Position numbers and translations under genes: made by a program
In this document: piece by piece, positions 11,797 through 58,300 of the stretch
How the letters are laid out: each line of letters opens with the position of its first letter
Numbering within the stretch: the stretch's first letter is position 1
Notes under the pieces: generated by a model
Seen by the model: the letters and a program-made list of their open reading frames with translations, nothing else
Database searches by the model: none
Told to the model about the DNA's origin: nothing
Source of the DNA: Bedellia somnulentella
Taxonomy: Eukaryota; Arthropoda; Insecta; Lepidoptera; Bedelliidae
DNA: 64,000 nucleotides
Direction of reading: 5' to 3'
Assembly (NCBI GenBank): GCA_963576735.1
Contig: OY755178.1
Span: 2,046,001-2,110,000, forward strand

Positions 11797-12100
11797 GGTT
11801 ACCGAATGATAGATTTGGTTACGAGACGAGTGTCACCAAAGGTTACCGATAGGGTGATTTGGTTACGAGACGAGTGTCACCAAGGTTACCGATAGGGTGA
11901 TTTGGTTACGAGACGAGTGTCACCAAGGTTACCGATCGGGTGATTTGGTTACGAGACGAGTGTCACCAAGGTTACCGATCGGGTGATTTGGTTACGAGAC
12001 GAGTTAACCAAAGGAGGTTACCGATCGGGTAATTGGTTACGAGTCGAGTGTAACCAAAGGAGGTTACCGATCGGGTGATTTGGTTACAGGACGGGTGTTC
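11797..12100. repeat. Minisatellite, about 43-bp unit, seven copies
   Basis: Seven tandem units starting GGTTACCGAT(C/A)GGGTGATT. Each unit also holds TTGGTTAC ... GT(C/A)ACCAA, so every unit contains a short dyad. Spacing varies between about 42 and 46 bp, and the outer copies are more diverged. It lies about 320 bp from a FoxK splice donor. Confidence 0.9.
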
Positions 12101-12230
12101 AAACGCCCTGGACAGTGCGTCGACGCAACTTGGTATCGCCGCGCGGGGGTCAATATGTGGTGCGGCGGTCCTCCATGTCGGATAACTGGAATGAGGAAAT
12201 TATAAATTAATATATTTTTAATAAATAAAG

Positions 12231-12412
12231 AATAAATAAAGGAAAGAAAACATTCGCGCTGGCAGCCATTGACACGATAGCTCAATTGGCAGAGCGACGG
12301 GGGCGTATACCCGAGGTCGCGGGCTCGATTCCCGCCTGTGTCGAAATTTTTCTTTCCTTTATTTATTAGTAATAATCCCCACATGAGGTTTTTATGAACA
12401 AAAACATTCAAA
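12231..12412 (+). mobile_element. SINE-C: tRNA-like core with inverted AT-rich arms
   Basis: The tRNA-like core (12271-12343) is flanked on the left by AATAAATAAAGGAAAGAAAA and on the right by the inverted partner TTTTCTTTCCTTTATTTATT. The right arm continues as AGTAATAATCCCCACATGAG and ends near AACAAAAACATT. Related arms occur near 6435, 17206, 34745 and 38190. The right arm ends about 10 bp from a FoxK splice donor. Confidence 0.7.
12271..12343 (+). repeat. tRNA-like SINE head, not a functional tRNA
   Basis: 73 nt with a good D arm (GCTC/GAGC, box A-like), a perfect 5-bp T arm (GCGGG/CCCGC with CTCGATT loop, box B) and an acceptor stem pairing at 6 of 7 positions. The anticodon arm does not form a standard 5-bp stem with a 7-nt loop. 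A near-identical copy sits at 38218-38289 in the same repeat context, so this is a SINE-type pol III promoter derived from a tRNA (the D and T arms look Lys-like to me). Confidence 0.7.
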
Positions 12413-12422
12413 AAATACTCAC

Positions 12423-47744
<35,322 letters not shown>

Positions 47745-47850
47745 GTGGGTACTCTGAACACCAGGTGACAAAGTCACGAGATGTTCAGAAGTATTAGTAC
47801 CTCTGCCAACCCCTTCGGGGATATTCGGCGGGAACGTTTATGTTTATGTT
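47745..47850 (+). mobile_element. SINE-B tail fragment
   Basis: GGTGGGTACTCTGAACACCA to CGGGGATATTCGGCGGGAAC and TTTATGTTTATG: the 3' part of SINE-B in plus orientation. Confidence 0.75.
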
Positions 47851-48340
47851 TTTCCCCTTCCTATTTTTTATAGAGGTTTACTCCTCGCGGCAAAACCTAC
47901 ACCATAGAGACCCTTGACTCTGGAGTGAAATACCGCCATGGTTACGAGTTCCTTCTTGCTTCTTCTCCCCTCTACGTCACAAAAGGAAACAAGAGCAGCC
48001 CACGCTTCAACTTTTAATCGAGGTTTTTTCCTCCGAGCTTTTATAGAGGTTGACTCCTCGCGACACACTGATGAAGCAAAGCCGTCGGTCCCACCAAACT
48101 GCCGCTGGGGTTCCAATCTGCATCGATGGCATGAACCAACGCCTCCTTCTTTGCCAACGACCGTCGCATCCCCTATCCCCTCTCCTGATAAGAGGCATAC
48201 TGAGGGCAACTCCAGCCACCACGTCATGCTTTCAGCCCATCACTTGCATGATAATGCAATGCTATCCCTGTAACAGGATAATATTGCATGGAACCCAGGG
48301 GCACCGGCCCGTTTACTGACCTTCTTGTCGTTCTTAGGGA
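47851..48340 (-). other. Unassigned repeat-like segment
   Basis: TATAGAGGTT(T/G)ACTCCTCGCG occurs twice, 170 bp apart. An open minus frame (48227-47868) contains GSCHRCRLEPQRQ, faintly like a LINE gag knuckle, but the second half of the knuckle is missing. No assignment is justified. Confidence 0.3.
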
Positions 48341-48576
48341 AAAGGCGAGCGAGACCAACAACAGACAAGCACATGTGATGGGTCTATTTATAAAAAACAT
48401 CCCTTAGCTTATTTGTTGGAATCTTCATTAGCCCATTCCAGGCACCGCTCGAGTCACAAAATTGCAAGCGTTTTAGTCCTAAAACTACGATTAGTTAGTT
48501 GCTAACTAACTTACGTTAGTTAACTACGATTTCGTATCACACACATCACTAATGAAGCAATGCAATGTCATTGAAT

Positions 48577-48860
48577 TGACGTTTGACGTGAGGTGAGACT
48601 GACGTGATTTGATTGACGTCATTACTCATTCATTATATTATATTCTTTTAGTTTAGTGCTCTTGCTCTGTGCTCTACTCTTTTGTTGGATTTGGATAGCT
48701 TTTGTTTGTGATTGTTTTTCGTAAACAATCGAAGTCCGAGCGCTTCAAATTAATTTTATAAAACAAATAGTTTACTGTGTATGATATTTCAAATTCAGTT
48801 CCTATCATAAAACCTATTCGTTGCTGTATGCTGTTAATCCTTCCTGACTTTAATTAAGGT
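48577..48860 (+). promoter_or_regulatory. TGACGT cluster followed by exon-like leader
   Basis: Four TGACGT motifs occur within 45 bp (48577, 48584, 48600 and the CRE palindrome TGACGTCA at 48614-48621). About 240 bp of non-coding leader-like sequence follows, ending AATTAAG|GTATGTATAC, a good splice donor. It could be the promoter and first exon of a plus-strand non-coding or unrecognised gene, divergent from FoxK. No coding exon could be linked. Confidence 0.3.
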
Positions 48861-50289
48861 ATGTATACTTGCAAACTCGCGCGAAGTTTGAAATAAAATT
48901 GAATAGAAACTTCATTGAGAAAAGAAGTTTGTACTATGCAAGTTTTTGAAACTAAATTATTGCACTTCCGTGTAAATAATGGCATATTTTTTTATGTTTA
49001 CCTAATTAATATCTATTTATTCCAATTGATGTAATCTTGCATTTTCTATACTTAAGGATTGTCTTTTTTATGTTTGGTTTATCTTCTATTCTGTGCTAAA
49101 GTTTGTCTTTGCATGTTAAAATGTTACTGTAAAGACGCATTGATCCCATATATAATATGTGGTGATGGCCATCTGCAAACAGCTTTACTGTTATCTATCA
49201 ATTCCTACAATATTAAATGACTACAAATTCTATTAAAGTCCAATTTTTAGACGAGACTTAATCTCCTTTGGTTATTAAATTAAATCAACAGTCAGATGCC
49301 TTATATCACAACCTTATTATTTGTCCTGAAGGATAGATAGGATTCTTCCAATGAAGTAACTAATTTTACACCATGAATAGCATAACTAATTAATATATCA
49401 ATATAATAATAATGAGAAATTAAATTGCCAAAGTTAAAATAATGGCTTTAAAAATGTTGGTCTTTGCTTAGAGGTGTTTGTATGATCTTTGGAGTGAAAA
49501 CTTTTCCACTTGGAAGGTGATAGTACTGCAGATCTGGTCTTATTTTTGTATATTGCTATAAATGTACTTAACTATTTGGTGTGTCATGGTAAAAATCCTA
49601 TTATGTTTGAGGTTAGGGGAAATTTACCCAAAAATAACACACATATAACTGACATCTATGAACATGTCACAAATCACCCTCAGCAGGAAGCCATCTCTTC
49701 AAAGCAACCATTATAATTTTGTTTGCATCTATTCTAAATCCAATTAAATAAATACAATAACTATTCCGTATTGACATTGTTGGATTCATCAACTAGTGCC
49801 TTAGTCATGTTAAATGTAATATTGAACACATCATTTTTAATAACCTTTATTTGACCTTGGAGGTGGTGATTCCTTTATTAATTTATTCCCTCACACATCC
49901 TACAGTTTCAAGAATATGTGTCAATGCTCATGATGAAAACAAAGTATTTTCTCTCTTTCTTACTAAATGGATCAGCAGTCTGATGCTCAGTATCTCTTTG
50001 AATCACTGGTTTGAAATAAAGTAAAAAATATTTTATTGTGTGTCCTTATTGAGGGAACTACATGGGTACTACCAATTAACAAGGCTAGCATTCTAGCCTT
50101 CATTATAATCAGTTGACATAATGCCAAAGCTATTCTCATAAAAATTCCACCCTTATAACACTTGCCAATAGAATACAAGAGAGAATTAGAAGATAGCTTT
50201 CAGTAAAAAAACTGTTGCCCTAAATAAAAGAGCAATATGATAATATTAGAATGTAAGTGTAGTGGTATATACAAATCCAATATCAAAAT
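48861..50289. other. No gene recognised
   Basis: AT-rich; open frames at 49510-49716 and 49987-50178 lack any recognisable feature. Confidence 0.4.
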
Positions 50290-50526
50290 TGGGAAACGCT
50301 TGCTGAAGATAGAGACGAGTGGCGCAAATCTTTAGGAGATGGACTCAGATTATGTGACGAAGCCTGGTTTCAGCTGCTCTCCGATAAGAGGAGGCGTAAA
50401 CATCTAGCCGCTTCCCAACTACCAACAAGTGACTTCCCTTGTTCTAGATGTGGTAGGCTTTGTAGGTCTCGTATTGGTCTACATAGCCACCAACGTAGGT
50501 GCAGTCAAAACATTGGAGTTACTTAA
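50290..50526 (+). pseudogene. LINE C-terminal fragment with C2H2 finger
   Basis: The plus frame reads WETLAEDRDEWRKSLGDGLR, then LCDEAWFQLLSDKRRRK and FPCSRCGRLCRSRIGLHSHQ, RRCSQNIGVT-stop. The WxxLAxDRxxWR block followed by a terminal CxxC...HxxxxC/H finger with SRIGLxSHxR is the familiar end of insect LINE polyproteins. The upstream RT part is missing. Confidence 0.7.
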
Positions 50527-52061
50527 ACCAGATGCTGTTTAAACCGTCTATCATAGACGTAACAGGCCCTTGATGATATACAAAGTGAGGATCAATATTA
50601 CTTGCCTATCCTAATGGAAATGGAAACTAAGTGTGTGAGTATTATGTATGTATGCCCTGAGCAAATTTTAGTTTCACACCTTTATAAGTTCACAAAACAC
50701 TTTTTACCTTTTGTTTTGAACATATTTGGACTACTATCAATACAAAACTTAAACACACAAAGCATTTTGCTTTATTGTAAATATTATCAAATAAATAATT
50801 TTGAATTTGCATATCATTCACTCAGGATAAAAGGTACATATGGAAAATAATAGATCAGATAAATTAAAAATATTATTTATTTGTTATGCAATAATTTAAA
50901 TATTTAAAATAAGACATAATTATATTAAAATACTAACAATGACTAGATCAGTATAACAAACCAACTCTACCAACAGTTTAACATTGCATTGCTCAAGTTT
51001 CGTTTATTGAATTTTGTAGAATTGTCACAAACAGGCAGGTGTTATACGGTCCACACTCAGTGAATATGTATGTTTACCTTGTATCAATGGATAGTATTAT
51101 AAGGACATTGAAACTTTAAGAATCTTCCAGCTTAATCAAAAGACTAAATTACAAACATATAGACTTCAGAACTTCAGCAATGTTTCAGTACGCAAGCCAT
51201 TATTTTGTTAGATAATGTGTTTCCTTTTCATCTTTCTTCAGAGAACATCTTTCAAGATTTAATGGTACATTCCACATTCATGTTTCTAATCTATAATTTC
51301 GAGTTACTCTGTTCTTACAAGATACACACAAAAACCATGAAAGTGTCTAAAACTACTATTTTATTATAAGTAAAATACTGCTGGATGTGAATGAAGCCAG
51401 AGAGGTTTGCTAGGGTCGTATAAAATGGCGATCGATAGTCTCTGCCTACCCCAATGGGAACTAACGGCGTGAGAATATGTATGTATGTATGTACTGCTGA
51501 TGTTATAACACTTTTATGTTATACAATAACGGTATAATTTAAATAATGTACACTCTAATATATTCTATTTATAAATTCAGAAAAAGGGATACTCAGAGCT
51601 AATGAATATAAGCTGCTAATAATTAAAACATATTCCAGTAGCAGAACTAACATAAAAAATATATCAACATCCTAAAGAATGAACAGTCATTATAACAAAC
51701 AATTGAATGTGCTGTCAGTATATTTAAATTTTGGTGAATTTTTTAAATAGATATTATGGTAAGCAAAGGTTGATGAGGTAATATAAATTCGCAAATCAAA
51801 GTTTAAAGAAGCGTATTCTTGTTTCCGTTAGATGCATAACTTTCAAGACTATAATAGTCTAGTAATTAGGTCTGATTCGATTGATTCAAAGTAAGGCATT
51901 GAGTTACATTATACTCAATTGAATCAACCTTTCATTGTAAAATCAATAACTGATCTATTGAATATGGGTTATTACGACCTTTACGATATGTAACGCATTC
52001 ACAATTTTACTACATCGTTAGTAATTCTTTCAATTATAAAATATAAATTCTTGACAATTTT
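50527..52061. other. Region between FoxK and dynein genes
   Basis: No coding support. It contains an RTE-like end (51385-51493, plus) with the ACCCCAATGGGAACTAACGG tail and TATG microsatellite. It probably includes the dynein 3' UTR next to 52061. Confidence 0.45.
51385..51493 (+). mobile_element. RTE-like LINE 3' end
   Basis: GGTTTGCTAGGGTCGTATAA, ATGGCGATCGATAGTCTCTG, CCTACCCCAATGGGAACTAA, CGGCGTGAGAATATGTATG. Same end as 44404-44655. Confidence 0.75.
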
Positions 52062-52358
52062 TTAGTCATCAAGTTGCGTCAAGCTAGCAACACCCCTATT
52101 GATCCAATGTTTCTGTGGAACGTCCGATCTCAATGTGATATACATAACGAAGTTGCTCGAGTGGCCGGTAGTAGCCAGGACACCTTTCCTCTCACTGGTC
52201 TTGTACGTGGGACAGAAGTAGCATGGCGGTGGATCGAAGTCTTTGATCAGAGCTGGTTGGAACCAAATGATGGGAATTGTGTCAAATAGTATTTTGGGGA
52301 AGGATTCGTCGAGTTGTTCTGTTTGACGGTTCCACCTAGCGCCTTCCAGGAACATGCC
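52062..52358 (-). CDS. Dynein heavy chain, last coding exon
   Basis: Acceptor CTAACAG. Encodes [36 protein letters not shown], then [20 protein letters not shown] and [17 protein letters not shown] followed by TAA (52064-52062). The C-terminal cap of the motor; length and final residues agree with complete dynein C-termini. Confidence 0.96.
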   Translation of the reverse strand, partial: GMFLEGARWNRQTEQLDESFPKILFDTIPIIWFQPALIKDFDPPPCYFCPTYKTSERKGVLATTGHSSNFVMYITLRSDVPQKHWINRGVASLTQLDD

Positions 52359-55300
52359 CTGTTAGAAAAATATATTTTAATACACTGTTTGTTATTGGTT
52401 TGTGTAACTAAATTTACATACATATACTCACGCCATTAGTTCCCATTGGGGTAGGCAGAGACTATTGATCGCCACTTCGCACGATCCTGACAAACCTCTC
52501 TAGCTCACACTCTCAATTTGGTCCAAGTGTGCTCTCCGTGGTCGTCCTCTACTAACATTACCATCCACACTAGCTCTATAGATCCCTTTTACCAATTTTC
52601 TATCATCCATCCTCTCTATGTGCCCAAACCATCTCAACATTCCTTTTTCTATCTTTCTTACAATATCATCTTTTACACCACACCTTTCACGAATCACATC
52701 GTTCCTCACACGATCACATAACCTTACATTACAAATTTTTCTGAGGGACCTCATCTCTACTGCATTCACTCTGCTCTCATGCTTCTGCCACACCCAACAT
52801 TCGCTTCCATACATAAGCGAATGTTGCGAATGTATAACTAAATTTAATTGCCTGTAAATGCAAAACTTCTGTCTCTTTATCTTTTAATTTGTGAATTCAC
52901 TTATGCGCTAAGAGTCTGTACTTACACGAGATGCTAAACGTCTTAATTTCAGGGTTGGATACCCAATTAACTTATTAGTGCAAAGATAATCAGTAAAAGT
53001 GCTTAAATACTCCCAAAAACTACAATCTTACCCAGCAGAAAACGCTAAAATCGCATTTTTCTTTTGCATTGTATACTTCTCTGAGTTCCTCAATTTGCTG
53101 CTTTCCAAAGTGTGCAAGTAAAGACAAATAAAAAAATAAATTGTATAATTAGTAAATTCTAAAAATGTACATACATTTTTAGAAGCGCATCTACGCATTA
53201 TATCATAGATATCATAGATCTTTGAACTTAACCTATAGTGGAGGTTTCTGTAGATTGGATGGCAGATAACATAAAAAAAGTATTTCCAGTTCTACTGTGT
53301 GTATTTCTTTCTCAACATATTCCATTCAAAGCTCATCAATTGATTTAAATATCATGCCTTTTCTGCCATACTGAATTTTTATTTAGTCTTGGAAGTTATT
53401 ATGTACCATCAAATGATCTTTTTTATATCTGTTTCTCATATGAAGATATCCTCCCTAAATCTATAACTCAATGCGTTTTATTACAATCAGTTGAATTTAA
53501 AGGTAAATATTTGTTCTCAACCATGAAAAAACTTAAGTACAGAAAGAGTAAAACAGTATGTCTTACCCTGCAATAAACTCCGAAATGCGGCAATTCGTCG
53601 CAGTCTGTTTCCATCGATGTGATGAAGAATTCAAAATGAACTTGGTCGATGGGTATCTTATTGTGTCTGCTGTAGTTTTGGAGAACGCCAGTCAGGAAAG
53701 ACTGAGTAAAGTAGAATCCTGATATCCAAAACACAATTGGTGGACCATGGTCGATCCAGTCTTGAAGAAATTTCAATCTGAAAAAGTTAAATTTTATGTT
53801 TTCAATCTGTGTACCGCGTAAATGTTAGGTTTGATATCTACGTTATTTTATGTCTTCTATGTTATCAAATTTGCGATCGGGCATTTTTTTCATATTTACA
53901 GCTAATGCTTATCGTTTTGCTTTCACCCAACGATTTTAATGCTTTGTGTTTATCGGAAAATAAATCACCAGTTTTTACTGGAAAAACAATGTTCCAAAAT
54001 GAGTCATGCAGTCAACAAATTGTTGAGTGGAAGTACTAAAAAGTTAAATAATACATTTATTCCGTACTCCCTCTGCTGATTACTAAGATGAGTATAATTT
54101 CAAATCGAATGATAGAACGCAACTCTTTTCAGATCAACAAATGACAGATATAGAGGCGGACGAAACCTCATGGCAGCAAGAAGCGCAAGCGACCATCAAC
54201 GACATTAAGAAGCATGTCAAGAACGCGGTGCCATCGACCGCCCTGGAGAACACCAGGCAAAGGATCTACATCAACCTAACGACCCTTGAAGACGCCGATT
54301 ACTGCGTCGAAATGTCCGCAGCAGGATTCAGAGTCGTAGGAAGGAGCTACGATGACACCAGTGTGAGTAAAATCGAAAACATGAACTATGAAACACCATA
54401 CGCTCTCTTAAACAGCATTAGCCAACGCTACAGGGAATCTTTCGGAGGAGAACTCATGAGCAAACTAATGGATCTAGCAAAGAAAAATGAAAGTTAAAAT
54501 GAAGATGTAAACATGGACGCCAAATTTTCAGGACGGTAGTTTTGCGGCGTTTTCCTTTTCTATTCCTGTTCCTATGACGAAAACGTCTCGATGTGTTGTG
54601 CTATTCATACTTTTAGATGATATATAGAATTTAAAGCATTGGTTTTGAACATCATTTATTGCTATGAGGCAATGATAAACAAAATTATATAGTTCAATAA
54701 TTACTACTGCCGTATTATTTATATAGTTATTTAAATAATCTTGCCATGTGATGTTTGCCAGCTAAGCTATTGCTATAGCTTCAGTATGTAACAAATTCTG
54801 GCGGATTCTTACTAAACTTATTACGGCTACAGGGATATGCAGCTAGTAATCTATAATATCAATTATTTAATCATTAACTAAAGCCTTTAAATATTGGCCT
54901 TTTCTATAAGAAACGGTGAGATAAATGCTGCTTTAAGGCATCTTTAGAGTTAAGACAAAATAATTGCCGGGTGCAAATCAGTTCTCTTAGACAAAGACTT
55001 TGTATCAAACTAATATTTAGTATACTCTAATTGAGTACTGTTGATAATAACACATGAAAAAATGGTAGCGATGTGCAAAGGAAATAAATCTCGAAGTAAA
55101 GGTATTATCAAGGGTACTTTGTTTGTAGAAATTTACGACTTGAATTTCTATAGAAAACTTGACTTTTAGATTCTTATACAGGGTTAAATATTAATGAAGC
55201 CTTAATACTTATTGGCTCTTCTTTTCAATCAATACAGGCTTCCTATAAAAATACTTTAATCTATATTATTTTATTCAATTAACTAATTCAATAGAATATA

Positions 55301-58300
55301 AACATGTATGTCGTTGAATAAACCTTATTTACTACATGTACGACCTATAGTTTGGCATTTAGATTTGTAGAATAGTATAACCCCTCGTTCGTGTGTAATT
55401 GTTGCATAAAGTTATATATATTTTATGTGTGATAGTTTGATTAAGGACATTTCCAATAATAAAAGTTAAATAACATGTTGTGTAATAAATCTGTTCCAAA
55501 GTTGACCATAGGTTGCTTGATCAAAGCAAAAAATATATTGTAAAGTTTAAAATATCTAAATTTAAAAAAGGTACTCCTTAAAGGGAAATATTTACTTTAA
55601 CTATATTCACGGTTTCGCTTTTAAAATTTACTACTCCTCATTATATAAACTATATATCTAAACAAATTTTTAAAATGAGTAATAAAGAACGACGAAGAAA
55701 ATAATAAAGAACTTCTTTAGCTTTTTACATCATAAATTAAAATAAAACAAGTTATTTAACTTTTATAGCATCGCATTAAATGATGTCAATTTAAAAAATA
55801 ATTCGTGTAATCGGTAAAAATATTAATCGATTTGGTGCCCTAGTAGATAGCGTTAAGAAATGTGTCCCCAAACCCCATGTATTAAAAAAATATCTATATC
55901 AAAAATCTCATCCTATGTAGTGTCGATCACTCATGAATAGTGTTTCGTTTTGAAAAGCCCCTGATTATGGATCCTTGCAATCTTCGATTTTACTGTGTGT
56001 TTCTTTGCAAGATAGTCACAATATACCAATTTATGTGACAGCATTTTGCATCCTGCGACCTAATCGATGGTCACGAAAGATACATAATCAGGGGTCGCTG
56101 AAAACAATGAAAAAGACTAAGCTTAACGCTTAAAATAGCTGTTTGTCGATCGATGTAGTTTACATATGAATAGCGTGTTGTGGTAGCACCCAGTACAAGT
56201 ATAGACTGAGTACAAAGCTGTATTTAAATTAGTTTGTTTATAGATGTGTACATTTGTTTGACAATGTAGAATGTAGAAAATTGTAATACAACTGTTTAGT
56301 AAAAAAAGGTTTTTTATTGATTTCCCTTAATAGTGCAGTGTCAGAGTAGCAATAACTAGTTGGTTATAGAATGACATTTTGTACAACTGAAGATTGCACA
56401 CAAGATAAAAATCCCTGGCTGGTTTGAAGGATTTGAATAGGGTACCACATGAAAGAGCGACGAATGGGGCAGCGCAGGACCGGTCGTTGTAAAGATCTTT
56501 AGTGGAGGCATATGCCCACCAATGGAATTCATCAGTCTATCGGCTGAATAATTATGATGATAGAAATACCTCTATTAACAATTGAATAATGCCATAAGTA
56601 ATCTAAAACCAACCTGCTTTTCCATGCAATACATATTGCAATTCCGTTTGTCGAAGACACAAATATATCCTCACCATATATGTTCCCACCGAGGACCTCG
56701 ACCCGACCTCTAATGGGTTGAGTTGGCCATAGTCCACCACGATGACCAAGTGAAGATTAGCATACCAACGACTACTACCTTTGTGCTTTGCCAGGACCAA
56801 GGTTGGACCTAGGTGGTCACTAATATAAGAGACTACTTCAGCCGCATATTTAGGTATTTTTTGTTGTAAATTCCACCGAATATGTAATATGAATATGATG
56901 ACAAATGGTGTTAGTTTGTGGTGCACTTTTTGATCCATCTGGTCAAAACTACTATTGTTTTCCAAAACAACTTTTTAACAAATTATTATATAAATATAAA
57001 CAATTATTATTCGGCCGATATTATAATTAATGTATTATTCTCCGACTGCCTCCGTGGTCGCGCGGTTAAGCGCTTGGATTCAAGTACGGAGGTCTCGGGT
57101 TCGATCTCCGGGGGTGGGGGGGGGGGGAAACTCACAAAAAATAATTTGTAAGATTCAACCCAGTCTGGAAGGATATTGCAGGCTTGACGGAGGGACGTTA
57201 AGGCCTGGCCCGGTCCCGGCTACTATCACGGTAGTAGTCGTTAGTCTGCCAACCCGCATTGGCCAGCGTGGAGGACTAAGGCCAAACCGCCCTATACAGG
57301 GTTGGCTCGAGCCCCTTGGTGGGGACGTATATGGGCTGTGAGAAGATTATCAATGATGAACAAAAGTACCTTGCAAGCAAATCAGCAACGTAAGAGCCAA
57401 GCGGCTTCATAGACGGGTACGACTTGGACATCCACGCGGCGGGAACCCGCCCGTTCACGAACGATTTGTTGCAGCTCTCTAGTTCTGCATTCATAATTGC
57501 TAAACCTGCCAAATTTAATTTATTAAGGTAGGCTTTATTTGCCGTAGTCAAATTTTGTATTAAAAGGAAGGGCTTAACCAAGCATATTCCAAATAAACTA
57601 AAACAATCATGTTTTGTGCTGTTTATTCAGTAACCAAGAAACAAGTATCATCAGTTCGTTGTTAATCTCATTAAATTACGGATTTAGTAGTCTTTTTGAT
57701 ATTCATATTGTTATTTTGGTATAGATTTTAAAAACAAACCTTGTGCTGCCATGAATACACCACGCAGCGTACGTCGAACAACTCTTATAAGGCGATTGTA
57801 CCGAATCAACTCCTGCAAAGAAGATTTATAGAAGCTGATGAAAGACTAGAAGGTAGCTGTGAACAATAAAGTAGTTCAGTTGTATAAGATTTTTTGTAAG
57901 TTGGACTACTGCAAGGTGGGTAAATAGTAGAAATGTGTAAAGAGAAGGAATGATTTATTTTGGGAACTAATTTTTTGAGCTGTTATTTAAAAATTCGAGA
58001 TGTTATTATGATTAGTTGAAAAACATATTGAGCAGTTATTTAATTCAATGGCGGTTGATTAATTATTGCAACAGTAAAACATAGACAGTAATAAAAAATA
58101 TATTAGTCGGTTATTTTATCATACAATGTCAATTCTAAAAATAATTGAGTAGTCCAATGATGGAATGAGCGGTTCGATAAATAGTTCGGCAGATCATAAC
58201 GATGCATGCCTGTTTGTATGTATACTTGCTTGCTTGTTTGCACGATTGGTTGCATGTCGGGGGTGCAGAGGGGCAGAGCCCCCCTGCTTGGGGGGGTCGG

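Noticed and set aside
11797..12100. CRISPR-like array
   Set aside because: The units are contiguous, without unique spacers, in an animal genome; it is a minisatellite.
12271..12343. Candidate tRNA gene (also 38218-38289 on the minus strand)
   Set aside because: D and T arms are good, but the anticodon arm does not form the standard stem and loop. Near-identical copies sit in the same repeat context, so these are SINE heads.
47851..48340. Gag-like zinc-knuckle protein
   Set aside because: Only one half of a possible knuckle (CHRC) is present, and frames are not consistent over a useful length.
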